DNA of 64,000 nt. It comes from a virus. The notes below the pieces were generated by a model that was given only the letters and a program-made list of their open reading frames with translations, made no database searches and had not been told where the DNA came from. A program made the translations under genes and the position numbers. The number at the start of each line of letters is the position of its first letter. The first letter of the stretch is position 1. This document shows, piece after piece, positions 49,744-58,265 of this stretch. The DNA is taken from positions 1-64,000 of the IMG/VR virus record IMGVR_UViG_3300042691_019533. One strand, given 5' to 3'.

Positions 49744-50895
49744 CTATATATAGGTATTAGATGGTTCTATAAAAGCACCAATAACTATAGGACTTAAATG
49801 ATTTCCATCCAAAAACATAACATATGCTTTTGCTCCCACTTGAGGAGCACTTATAAATCCAATAGAGCTTCCCGCATTTCCAATATACGACGACCCATCC
49901 CCTGAGGAGCCGTTAAAATCTGTACATATTCTTGGTACTAGTTCTGGTGGTTTGGTTACTACTATGGGATCAGTAGATGGTTGCATTTCCGGAAGAGGAG
50001 TTTCAAAATCAATTCTCTCTATTTCAGATGAAAGAGTCCCTTGGCGATTATTAATACCATTAGCTTTTTGAGCTAATTTTTCAGATTCTATATTGTTTTT
50101 AGCTATTGTAAACCATTTTGGTTCAGAAACTAACGATTTAATTTCTGGTTTATCAGTAACTTCATCTGCTGATCTTGGCCATCCAACGTGAAGATGATCG
50201 CCTTCCCAGTATATTTTAGAAACCCCAGGCTGGTTAGCAAACCAATTAAGATATGCAGCCTTAGTTTGGTCTGTTATTGGGTTTTTATTTTTATCTAGAG
50301 CACTAATGTCTAATGCAAGACCACCTTTAGCGTAAGGACCACTTTCATTTTTATTATTATCGGGATAATGAGCACTACCAGCACTATGACCAGTTGATTC
50401 AGCCGCGCCGGATATCCTAGCATCCGGAAAATTAGAAAGAAAATGCGTTGCGTTATTATATACAGATGAATTTAAATTAGCTACATTTGTTCTATTTGGA
50501 TCGGGAGTATTTAAATTTTCTAATGGAATTTCATCAGTTGGTGTACTTGGTGATTCTCCATCAAGATTCAAATACAATGTATCTGATTCTGATTCTACTT
50601 CTGTAGGTATTGGGGTTGGATTGTTGTTATTATCAACCGGAGCACCAGTTCCACCACCAAAAAATGGCATAGCTACTTCAGCCCAAGGTAATACATCAAT
50701 TAATCTTTGAGTTATTTCAGGTGTAAAAACATCAGAATCCAAAGTTCTAAATCTTATATTTTTATTAGATTCATTCCAACCGGAATATAAAGTATTTGTC
50801 AAATGAGGAATATATACTTGAACTCTTCCTTTTTGCTTTGGGTCTTTATTATTTACAACAAGTCCTATATAAATATTATTTAAAGATGTAGTCAT
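49744..50895 (-). CDS. gp5-like baseplate hub protein with M15-type peptidase-like domain
   Basis: A 383-residue hub protein. The amino part (residues 1-85) has the OB-fold start YIGLVVNNKDPKQKGRVQVY and PWAEVAMPFFGGG of T4 gp5-type hubs. A Pro/Thr/Asn-rich linker follows, then residues about 145-240 look like a zinc peptidase of M15 type: STGHSAGSAHYPDN (His170, His176), GLALDIS (Asp196) and EGDHLHVGW (Asp233, His234, His236). The C-terminus returns to the OB/strand pattern GFISAPQVGAKAYVMF and GNHLSPIVIGAFI. T4 gp5 carries lysozyme in the hub; here a peptidase would act on stem peptides during injection. It follows the 519-residue gene and precedes the spike gene. Confidence 0.72.
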   Translation of the reverse strand: MTTSLNNIYIGLVVNNKDPKQKGRVQVYIPHLTNTLYSGWNESNKNIRFRTLDSDVFTPEITQRLIDVLPWAEVAMPFFGGGTGAPVDNNNNPTPIPTEVESESDTLYLNLDGESPSTPTDEIPLENLNTPDPNRTNVANLNSSVYNNATHFLSNFPDARISGAAESTGHSAGSAHYPDNNKNESGPYAKGGLALDISALDKNKNPITDQTKAAYLNWFANQPGVSKIYWEGDHLHVGWPRSADEVTDKPEIKSLVSEPKWFTIAKNNIESEKLAQKANGINNRQGTLSSEIERIDFETPLPEMQPSTDPIVVTKPPELVPRICTDFNGSSGDGSSYIGNAGSSIGFISAPQVGAKAYVMFLDGNHLSPIVIGAFIEPSNTYI

Positions 50896-50900
50896 TTATA

Positions 50901-52460
50901 TTATGTAGCTGGAAGTCTTTGTTGATTAGGATTTATGCTATCCGTTAATCCCTCATCTTCATCTGGCTTTGCACTATTAATATTTTTATTAGATTTAAAT
51001 GGATTTATAGAATTTAAAAAATCACCAGCACCAGCTAAATCTTTTGGTAAATCAGTTTGTAATCCTTTGAATTCTTTAGTTAATATTTTGAAGTTTTGTT
51101 TTAAATTAGCTCCTATATCATATGGATCTTTTGGATTTCCTAAAACATCTTCTGTTCCACCATTGTAATAATTAGCATCCATCAAATCATTAACATCCGG
51201 TATACTAGAATCATCTGAATTGTATCTCTCCCAAATTGATTTAGCTTTACTCATCACATCACTTAGAGGAGTAACGCCAGAAGAATATTTAGAACCATAT
51301 TTTTCAACTAAAGCTCCGACAATATCTCCTTGTAGAGCAGTATTTATATAAGATAATCCAAAATTAGCCAAATTATCAGATATAAATCCTTCGGGATCTT
51401 CCCCGATACTATTAAAATTATCTATATATTTTTTAACGTCTTCCGGAAGAAATGCTGCTAATGTAGTAAATGGATTTTGTATAAAATTAGAAGTAGTATT
51501 TACATAGGTTTGAATGGTATTTAAATAATTTAACCACGGACCACTTGCGTTAAATAAAGAAGTAAAGAAATTTATATCATCTAAAACGATTTGAACTGTA
51601 TCTAGTATTAAACATAACAAATCTAAAGGGATGATTTGATTTATGAGATTTAAAAGAAATAATTTTATATTATTTATTATTATATTTATAGTGGCGTAAA
51701 CTTTTCTTATTAGTTTAGTTAACTGTTTATAAAAATCATTTATTAAAGTGTTTAAAGTTCTAACTACACCATTTATTAAATTCATAACTCTTCTGATGGA
51801 ACCAAAAGCACCAGTAGGCATTGATAAATAAGATCTAGTTCTTATAGTATTACAAAATTTTTCCAAGCTATTAACAGATCCGGGTGCTATTTTTTCCATA
51901 GCATTAGTAACTAAACTTGGAGTAAACCTATTAGGTCCAGTCATAGCGTTATTATCTCTCCTATCTCCATTAGCTTCGATGTTTCCAAATTGTCCAATAC
52001 TATCAAAAGATCCTTTACTATACGCTGGAGTTTTTTTTAAAATTTCAGTTAATTGTGGTATATTTATCATTCTTTGAAAATCTTTTATAAAGATTTCATC
52101 CGCTACATATTTTTCACCATTAACTTGTACTGTCATTACATTATTATCAAATCCTTCAGTTAAAAAATGTAAAAGAAGAAGATATTTTAATCTATTTAAA
52201 TCAGTAAATTGATGCTTTATTCTAGCTAATTCTCCACCTAAAATGTAAGGTAAAAGATTTAAATTTGTTTTTGATTCTAATGATCTAATTTCTTTTTTTA
52301 ATTCATTTAATTCTTCTTTTGATTGTATTACTTTAGAAGAAGGTGGTTCGACGCGAGATTTTTTAACTTTAGGTAAACCTGTTTCTTTAATGTCTTTCCC
52401 TACTGACTTAGGAGTAGTTTCTTTTTTTGTATTTTTAGCCGAAACTTTTTGAATTGCCAT
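50901..52460 (-). CDS. Large tail/baseplate protein, unknown
   Basis: A 519-residue protein. The amino 60 residues are basic, Lys/Ser/Thr/Pro-rich and probably disordered. Then come a helical block LKKEIRSLESKTNLNLLPYI, a folded region with YVADEIFIKDFQRMINIPQL, and a long hydrophobic helical stretch (about residues 240-295, with IRKVYATINIIINNIKLFLL and NLINQIIPLDLLCLILDTVQ). The C-terminus is acidic and ends NPNQQRLPAT. The hydrophobic stretch resembles a tape-measure or membrane-interacting segment. Position before the gp5-like gene suggests a hub or injected protein. Confidence 0.6.
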   Translation of the reverse strand: MAIQKVSAKNTKKETTPKSVGKDIKETGLPKVKKSRVEPPSSKVIQSKEELNELKKEIRSLESKTNLNLLPYILGGELARIKHQFTDLNRLKYLLLLHFLTEGFDNNVMTVQVNGEKYVADEIFIKDFQRMINIPQLTEILKKTPAYSKGSFDSIGQFGNIEANGDRRDNNAMTGPNRFTPSLVTNAMEKIAPGSVNSLEKFCNTIRTRSYLSMPTGAFGSIRRVMNLINGVVRTLNTLINDFYKQLTKLIRKVYATINIIINNIKLFLLNLINQIIPLDLLCLILDTVQIVLDDINFFTSLFNASGPWLNYLNTIQTYVNTTSNFIQNPFTTLAAFLPEDVKKYIDNFNSIGEDPEGFISDNLANFGLSYINTALQGDIVGALVEKYGSKYSSGVTPLSDVMSKAKSIWERYNSDDSSIPDVNDLMDANYYNGGTEDVLGNPKDPYDIGANLKQNFKILTKEFKGLQTDLPKDLAGAGDFLNSINPFKSNKNINSAKPDEDEGLTDSINPNQQRLPAT

Positions 52461-52502
52461 ATATAAAAACTTATCAAAATGTTCTATTTTTTCATTCTTT
52501 TG

Positions 52503-52531
52503 TTGATTTAAATAGTTTTATATAATATAAT
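52503..52531 (+). promoter_or_regulatory. Sigma70-type promoter for the dNMP kinase
   Basis: TTGATT (52503-52508), a 17-bp spacer and TATAAT (52526-52531), 15 bases before the ATG at 52547. This lone rightward gene among leftward virion genes thus appears to carry its own early-type promoter. Confidence 0.6.
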
Positions 52532-52546
52532 TTTATATAAACAAAT

Positions 52547-53152
52547 ATGAAATATCCATTAATTGGAATATCGGGAGCAGCCAGATCAGGAAAAGATACT
52601 TTATGCAGAGCTTTAATTAGATTTTTTAAAACTAAAGAAATAAACTCTCGAAGAGTTTCTATAGCTGGAGATATAATTAAAAATGATTTAAAAAATTTAA
52701 TATTCAAAAAGATAGGATTAGATACATTTACTGAACATACAAATGATAAAAAAATACTAAGACCGCTTCTAGTGGAGTATGGAAAACTAATGAGAACGAG
52801 TAGTGAAGGAAGATATTTTATAGATAAATTTCAAGAAAAAGATAATATAATAACTATTATACCAGATATAAGATATGCAGAATTTAAAAATGATGAATTA
52901 GATTGGATTAAAAACGAGAATAATGGATTTTTAATTTTTATAAATCACGAATATATTAAAGATGCTAATATAACAGAAAAAGTTAACAATAAAATTATTA
53001 AAAAACAATCAGATTTTAAATTAAAATGGTCAACATTAAACGAAAAAAATCCAATAGATATGCAAAAAATAAATGATATAGCAGAAAAAATTGGAAGTTT
53101 ATATCTTAATAATTACCATTTACCAATCGGACAAACCGATGCCTTTAAATAA
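52547..53152 (+). CDS. 1: Deoxynucleoside monophosphate kinase (T4 gp1-like)
   Basis: A 201-residue P-loop kinase that phosphorylates dNMPs for phage DNA synthesis. The P-loop GAARSGKDT is at residues 10-18; a SRRVSIAGDIIKNDLKNLIF segment follows, then KKILRPLLVEYGKLMRTSSE (about 75), a region resembling the substrate-binding stretch of phage dNMP kinases, and ITIIPDIRYAEFKNDELDWI (about 103), whose DxRY is characteristic. It has its own promoter, and its 3' end overlaps a convergent gene by 40 bases. Confidence 0.8.
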   Translation: MKYPLIGISGAARSGKDTLCRALIRFFKTKEINSRRVSIAGDIIKNDLKNLIFKKIGLDTFTEHTNDKKILRPLLVEYGKLMRTSSEGRYFIDKFQEKDNIITIIPDIRYAEFKNDELDWIKNENNGFLIFINHEYIKDANITEKVNNKIIKKQSDFKLKWSTLNEKNPIDMQKINDIAEKIGSLYLNNYHLPIGQTDAFK

Positions 53153-53421
53153 GTTTTTATAGCCATGTTACAACCACATTTTGAACATTTCTGAGAATCT
53201 TTTATAAAGAACTCACAAGAATTACATATATTTTTTCTACTTTCTATTTCAGAATTTTCAGATGTAATGGGATTACCTTCAGAAAAGCTTTTTACGTTTT
53301 TTATAAGATCTGATCCTAAATTTTTTGCCATCTGAAATGGAGAAGGTAACCTCTTATTAGAGGATTCTAATGTTCTAATTTTATTTTGCTGTATCATTTT
53401 TCTAAGATTATTTTTATCCAT
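53113..53421 (-). CDS. Zinc-ribbon-type small protein
   Basis: A 102-residue protein. A basic amino end (MDKNNLRKMIQQNKIRTLES, SSNKRLPSPFQMAKNL) leads to a C-terminal Cys cluster: RKNICNSCEFFIKDSQKCSK, then CGCNMAIKTYLKASVCPIGKW, with C-x2-C, C-x2-C-x-C and a final Cys. This metal-binding end looks like the DUF6171-type zinc ribbon found in T4-like phages. Partner unknown. It overlaps the dNMP kinase gene by 40 bases tail to tail and lies 15 bases after the gp27-like gene. Confidence 0.72.
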   Translation of the reverse strand: MDKNNLRKMIQQNKIRTLESSNKRLPSPFQMAKNLGSDLIKNVKSFSEGNPITSENSEIESRKNICNSCEFFIKDSQKCSKCGCNMAIKTYLKASVCPIGKW

Positions 53422-53436
53422 ATTAATATATTTAAA

Positions 53437-55026
53437 CTAATAGTTTTTATCTTCAATATCCCAAAGCTTAGAAAAAGTATCAATTTTATTTGCTACCACT
53501 TCTGTTTTATAATCATTTTTTGTAAAAAGATGAGTTACAGAAGTTATTAACCATTGACCCAAAAACCTATCATTAAATGGATTTAAATCTCCAGAATTTA
53601 TACTATCAACAAATATAAACTTTCCGGGTGTTCGGCACGTTAATCCTTTTTGCTGAAAAGACAACGTTTGATTTAAAAATAAAAAATCTCTAATCATTTG
53701 AATTGATGGTACATTTTCATCTATATAAGGATCAGCTGAAAATTTATTATTAATCATTAACCCGCTTGATTTTGTTTTATTTATATTTGTTAATATATGA
53801 GGTTTATTATTAACATTTTGAGGTGTAAAATTATATAAAGTTGCTTTTGACATTTCTTCAATTTTTTTTATGGTATTTTGTATTGAATTTGGTTCAAAAA
53901 CTATATTAAATTGTCCATTTATAGTATCAAAATAATGTAATGGAGAATTTATCATTCTACTAGTATCGTCTACTGGAGCCATAGGAGAAAATTTATAATT
54001 TGAAATTCTAGAATATCCAGATATTAAATTATTTCCTTCTTCTTCATCTTTATTTTCATCTAAATACGCTCTAGGTACATATGGTAATATATTGTCGTTA
54101 TTAGCAGAATTTTCATCCAATATAAGTCTTTCTATTTGTTTATTAGAATTTTCTAATATTTCAGTTAATGAAATTAATTCAAAATATTTATTTACACTAC
54201 TTCTTCCAAATTCTAAAAATACAGGATCATTATTATCACCAACGCAACGTGAAAGTAAAAAATTTATATCATCGATTACGTTAAATTGCGCAGGAGAAAC
54301 ATAAAATTTATTTACTGCATCTTTTGGTCCTAGATTCCAATTATAAATATCTCCAAGTTTTATATTAGGTTTATCTATACTTGATTCTTCAGTAAACCCT
54401 ACCGTTATTGATTTTTCATTATTCTGAGAAGCAAACTTTATTAATTCAAATAATGCAACATTTGCACTTAAATTTCGAAGGGACTCATCTCTTTCTATAT
54501 CTTCTCTTTTTATTGTGGTTCCTTCCATGTTTAAAGCGGCATACGTAGTAGACCATTCTATATTTTTTTCTAAAAATATTTGATATCTCTCATCTACAAA
54601 ATAATATCTTTTTAATTTATTTTGCATATTATCGGAAGGGAGATCTTCTACATCATATATAACTAAATCATAAGACATTTCCCATTTTAATTTATCTTTA
54701 AATTCATCATCATTTTCATCTACTGGTATTATTCTTATGTGAATTTTATTTCTACCATCATTTCTATCTATATATAGATGTTTTGTTTTTTTATTATTAT
54801 TATTTAAAAAATCTCTTTGTGTTATTTCAAACGTATTATTTAAGACGATATTTCCAGTAACCCACCAATTAATTAATGTTTCGTTTATAGTTAAAGAATC
54901 AACTATAAAAGCTGGAATTGGAACTGGATCCTCTATTAAATTATAAAAATATATTTCAATAATATATTTTTCATTATTTATTTGATGTGCAAAAAAACTT
55001 TTGTCTAATTTTTTCTTATCAGCCAT
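53437..55026 (-). CDS. 27: Baseplate hub protein, gp27-like
   Basis: A 529-residue protein. The amino part (FFAHQINNEKYIIEIYFYNL, FIVDSLTINETLINWWVTG, GNIVLNNTFEIT) matches the first tube-like domain of a hub protein. The C-terminal part has IQMIRDFLFLNQTLSFQQKG, LTCRTPGKFIFVDS and DRFLGQWLITSVTHLFTKND, the R-x-P-G...G-x-W pattern typical of gp27/late-control D-type hub proteins. It would form the trimeric ring that bridges baseplate and tube and holds gp5. It follows the tube-like gene with a one-base gap. Confidence 0.75.
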   Translation of the reverse strand: MADKKKLDKSFFAHQINNEKYIIEIYFYNLIEDPVPIPAFIVDSLTINETLINWWVTGNIVLNNTFEITQRDFLNNNNKKTKHLYIDRNDGRNKIHIRIIPVDENDDEFKDKLKWEMSYDLVIYDVEDLPSDNMQNKLKRYYFVDERYQIFLEKNIEWSTTYAALNMEGTTIKREDIERDESLRNLSANVALFELIKFASQNNEKSITVGFTEESSIDKPNIKLGDIYNWNLGPKDAVNKFYVSPAQFNVIDDINFLLSRCVGDNNDPVFLEFGRSSVNKYFELISLTEILENSNKQIERLILDENSANNDNILPYVPRAYLDENKDEEEGNNLISGYSRISNYKFSPMAPVDDTSRMINSPLHYFDTINGQFNIVFEPNSIQNTIKKIEEMSKATLYNFTPQNVNNKPHILTNINKTKSSGLMINNKFSADPYIDENVPSIQMIRDFLFLNQTLSFQQKGLTCRTPGKFIFVDSINSGDLNPFNDRFLGQWLITSVTHLFTKNDYKTEVVANKIDTFSKLWDIEDKNY

Positions 55027-55027
55027 A

Positions 55028-55636
55028 TTAACAATTTCTAGAAGAACTATTTATTAACATATCTATATGCAATTGATTAAATGAAAAAGTAGCGTTACAC
55101 GTAATCTCGTTTCCTTCTTGATTTGAAAAAATAATTTCACTTAAAGATGTAGGGAAAACATCTTTATAATTAAAACTTATTATTTTATTATTATATTCAT
55201 CCAATCCAAATATAGAAAATCTAGTAGTAAAATCTGACATAGGAGATGTTATGTTTGGTATCTCATCTCTTAGTATCGGAACGTTTGTAGCGTGAGTTAA
55301 CTCACTACCACCTTCTTTATAATCATTAAATAAATTTAACCAATTCCAAATTAACCAGTAGTTATAATAAGAATTATCAATTAAAAATTTTACAGTTAAT
55401 GGGTTATATGCTGGTCTACTTAAACTAGATGCTTTATATACTTGTCCACCATATGGTATATCAAGATCTGGAATTTTTACGTCTGGAACTGGAGAACCAT
55501 ATATTGTTATCTGTAAAGGATCTACTAAAAATTTACCTTTAAAATCATTATCATATTTATTTTTTAATGCTTTTGGTATATCTATAATTAATAGATATTT
55601 ATCATTTCTGGATCTATTCAATGATGATTGATACAT
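55028..55636 (-). CDS. Tail tube-like protein (gp54/gp19 fold)
   Basis: A 202-residue protein with the tube-fold order: DPLQITIYGSPVPDVKIPDL, then IPYGGQVYKASSLSRPAYNP, LTVKFLIDNSYYNYWLIWNW (about residue 80), LNLFNDYKEGG, FTTRFSIFGLDEYNNKIISF, DVFPTSLSEI and ITCNATFSFNQLHIDML. This is the pattern of gp19-like tube and gp54-type tube-initiator proteins. As another tube-like gene sits at 63536, one of the two may be the initiator or an alternate tube subunit. It lies between terminase and gp27-like hub. Confidence 0.7.
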   Translation of the reverse strand: MYQSSLNRSRNDKYLLIIDIPKALKNKYDNDFKGKFLVDPLQITIYGSPVPDVKIPDLDIPYGGQVYKASSLSRPAYNPLTVKFLIDNSYYNYWLIWNWLNLFNDYKEGGSELTHATNVPILRDEIPNITSPMSDFTTRFSIFGLDEYNNKIISFNYKDVFPTSLSEIIFSNQEGNEITCNATFSFNQLHIDMLINSSSRNC

Positions 55637-55638
55637 AA

Positions 55639-57495
55639 TTAAAAAACAATAGGATAAAAAGTTTCACTTATATTTACTTTTTCTTCACTTGGTTTTATGT
55701 CTGTTTGCTTATGTTTATCTCCCCATTTTAATAACCAAGACATTAATTCGTTAGAATCTTCTGTAGTTGGTGCTTCAGGATTAAATTTTCCAACGTGGGA
55801 ATAATTAGTGTTAACTTGAGTATTAGTTTTTTTAAAAGAAGTTGTTTTACCTTCAAATAATGGACTTTTTTTAATTAATTCTGAATTATCAGTTAATGGT
55901 GTAATTTTTAAAGGTCTACCTTGATCATCGACATCTCCAATTATATAATATTTTTCAGCAACAGAAGGATCTAATATAAATAAAGCCCAAATCATTGACA
56001 TTACTCTATCGTCTCTATCAGTATCTTTTCTTTTACTAAAAGTAAAATTCGGAAGTTTAACAAACGTTTCAAGTTCTAATAAGGTATCTAAATCATTATA
56101 ATTTACTGCATTTAAACTATTCGACCAATATCTAAAATTTACAACTCCTTTATATTTTGTATTAGTATGATTATAAATACCTAATCTATTTTCTTTATTG
56201 TAAAATTTACTACCTTGTATATCGTATGAAACGATAGATTCATAATTGTGAGTATGATGTAATACATCCAATACTTGTTGTCCATTATTATTATTCTCAA
56301 CCAATACAGGTGGTCTACCCCAATCTTCTAAAATACCCATTAATCTAGTTCCAAAATGATAAGGACTTATTGAGTTAGATGCGAATACTGCAACTTGTTC
56401 TATTTTAGTTAAATCCTGTATGTTTAATATTTGAGCAACTGTATTACTTCTTCCTATTCCTTCTCCAACATCCACTCCAACTACATACACACCATCTGGA
56501 GATGGAGTAGAATATATCTTATAATATCCATCATCCATTACGTATATAGGATCTCGACATTGCGATTGTAATGATTTTAAAAGATCAGCATCTATAGCAG
56601 TTTTACCCGGTTCATGGAATTTATTACAATATTCTTGTTCAAAATCATCCATGTTATTATTCAATAGACTTAAAGTTTCCTTTTTCCATTCTTCATCTCT
56701 ACCGGGAACATCATACCAATTAACAGTTTCTAAATGCCAAGAACTTTTTTCTTTTTGAGATTCTTTATATAATTCATAGAATTTATTGTCAGTTCCATTT
56801 GGAGTCGATATAACTACAATTTGTGATTTTTTAGATGATGAAATAATTGGGATAGCAGATTTCCAAAGTTCTTGCATGACTTCATTTGGACAATGTGCCA
56901 TCTCATCAATAATTAAAAGATTTGATGTACTTCCTCTAGGACCAGAAGAAGAAGAAGTACTGACTTTTATTTCTGAATCATTTCCAAGTTGAAACCCGTC
57001 TTTTCTCCAAGACTTAACACTAGGCTTCATCCATACTGGGAGTTCTTCAAACGACATTCTTATTCTTGAAAATATTTCTTTTGCGGTTGATTCTTTGTTA
57101 GCTACAATAGTTATTCTCTTATCGGCTTGAAAACAAACCATCCATAAAGCATAAATAGTTATCGTTGTAGTTTTTCCAGATTGTCTACTCGAAAGGATAA
57201 TATTAAACCTATTATCTCTAAACGCTCTTAATAATTTTTTTTGATATTTATATAGCTCTATTTTTTTCTTTCCATCATCTATTGTATTTATAAAGAAATA
57301 ATTCTCAGCAAAATGTAATATATTTTTTGCGCATTTTTCAAACTCCTCTATTAACTCTGGAGTCCATTTAATTTGTGCTTCATTTTTTAATAAATTTTCA
57401 TTTCCTTTATAATAAGAAGCATCAACTACAATATCCTTCTCATCTATTTTTGAAAAATCAATTCTATTATTTTCTTCTTTTTTCTTTCTTCCCAT
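55639..57495 (-). CDS. 17: Terminase large subunit (T4 gp17-like)
   Basis: A 618-residue packaging motor. ATPase: Walker A SSRQSGKTT at residues 102-110 and Walker B LLIIDEMAH at 193-201, followed by KSQIVVISTPNGTDNKF (coupling motif). Nuclease: VVGVDVGEGIGR (about residue 350, first acidic site), PPVLVENNNNGQQVLD (about 392) and RKDTDRDDRVMSMIWALFIL (about 483), consistent with the RNase H-type acid residues. It cuts the concatemer and pumps DNA through the portal. The length is close to T4 gp17 (610). Confidence 0.94.
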   Translation of the reverse strand: MGRKKKEENNRIDFSKIDEKDIVVDASYYKGNENLLKNEAQIKWTPELIEEFEKCAKNILHFAENYFFINTIDDGKKKIELYKYQKKLLRAFRDNRFNIILSSRQSGKTTTITIYALWMVCFQADKRITIVANKESTAKEIFSRIRMSFEELPVWMKPSVKSWRKDGFQLGNDSEIKVSTSSSSGPRGSTSNLLIIDEMAHCPNEVMQELWKSAIPIISSSKKSQIVVISTPNGTDNKFYELYKESQKEKSSWHLETVNWYDVPGRDEEWKKETLSLLNNNMDDFEQEYCNKFHEPGKTAIDADLLKSLQSQCRDPIYVMDDGYYKIYSTPSPDGVYVVGVDVGEGIGRSNTVAQILNIQDLTKIEQVAVFASNSISPYHFGTRLMGILEDWGRPPVLVENNNNGQQVLDVLHHTHNYESIVSYDIQGSKFYNKENRLGIYNHTNTKYKGVVNFRYWSNSLNAVNYNDLDTLLELETFVKLPNFTFSKRKDTDRDDRVMSMIWALFILDPSVAEKYYIIGDVDDQGRPLKITPLTDNSELIKKSPLFEGKTTSFKKTNTQVNTNYSHVGKFNPEAPTTEDSNELMSWLLKWGDKHKQTDIKPSEEKVNISETFYPIVF

Positions 57496-57497
57496 GA

Positions 57498-57505
57498 TAT
57501 AAATA
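57498..57505 (+). promoter_or_regulatory. Possible late promoter (TATAAATA)
   Basis: TATAAATA on the plus strand, 12 bases before the ATG at 57518, an exact match to the T4 late -10. It could serve the isolated rightward gene. Being AT-rich, the match may be chance. Confidence 0.35.
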
Positions 57506-57517
57506 TTTAGTAGTAAA

Positions 57518-57916
57518 ATGAAAAAAATAAATGATTCTCAAGAATTTAAAAAAATTAAAAACGGAGATTCGATATATAAATATGCATCAACTTGGTTAAT
57601 ATATAAAACTGATATTATAAATAAAAAAAGTATTTGGAATAAAATACAAAACATTTTTAAAATCATACAAAGTAATAATGAATTCAACGCGTTAACCGCA
57701 GAACAAATAGATAAATTTTTCTTCAAAAGACCGGAAATAGATTTTGAAATTAATTTTTTTTCAGATTTAATGTCTAAATGTTTAGTTTTTAAATATAAAA
57801 ATAAAATATATTGTTACACTTATAGTTTATTAAAAAGAAAAAACGGAAGAAAAATTTTCGTTAGATTTTATTTTGATTATGAAAAATTTATAAATGAATT
57901 TGAAATTAATTATTAA
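57518..57916 (+). CDS. Hypothetical protein, isolated on plus strand
   Basis: A 132-residue basic, Lys/Phe/Ile-rich protein (start MKKINDSQEFKKIKNGDSIY, middle YKYASTWLIYKTDIINKKSI, end FVRFYFDYEKFINEFEINY). It is flanked on both sides by leftward virion genes; its end overlaps gp53 tail to tail by 11 bases. No family was recognised; composition matches neighbours, so it is probably long resident. Confidence 0.6.
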   Translation: MKKINDSQEFKKIKNGDSIYKYASTWLIYKTDIINKKSIWNKIQNIFKIIQSNNEFNALTAEQIDKFFFKRPEIDFEINFFSDLMSKCLVFKYKNKIYCYTYSLLKRKNGRKIFVRFYFDYEKFINEFEINY

Positions 57917-58265
57917 ATTGTCTATTTAATTCATTAATTATAAACCATATATATTCAGATTTTAAAAGTTTCAACTTAGTACCCGGATTTGGTATTTTAG
58001 TCGCATCTTTAATATTATTATATTCGCAAACTATCCACCACAAATCAATTGTATTATAATATTTATAAGATATATATAACCATGTATCTTTTGGTTTAAC
58101 TATATATTCTTCTTCTATAGATGTATCATTAGCAGGAATTATATTTATATTTTTTAAAAGATTATAAAATTTAAATTTATTATCGTCTTCATATAAATTG
58201 AAAAATCTTTCATATCTATATATAGACATATTTTTTATATTTGGATTTTCTATTTTATTACTCAT
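57906..58265 (-). CDS. 53: Baseplate wedge protein, gp53-like
   Basis: A 119-residue protein: MSIYRYERFFNLYEDDNKF near the start, then EEYIVKPKDTWLYISYKYYN (about residues 52-71) and TIDLWWIVCEYNNIKDATKI with PNPGTKLKLL. The W-x-I-S-x-K-Y-Y...LWW-I...N-x-I...PxPGxxL pattern is the LysM-like core of gp53, which joins wedges into the hexagonal baseplate. It is coupled to the gp48-like gene (adjacent, no gap). Confidence 0.8.
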   Translation of the reverse strand: MSNKIENPNIKNMSIYRYERFFNLYEDDNKFKFYNLLKNINIIPANDTSIEEEYIVKPKDTWLYISYKYYNTIDLWWIVCEYNNIKDATKIPNPGTKLKLLKSEYIWFIINELNRQFNN

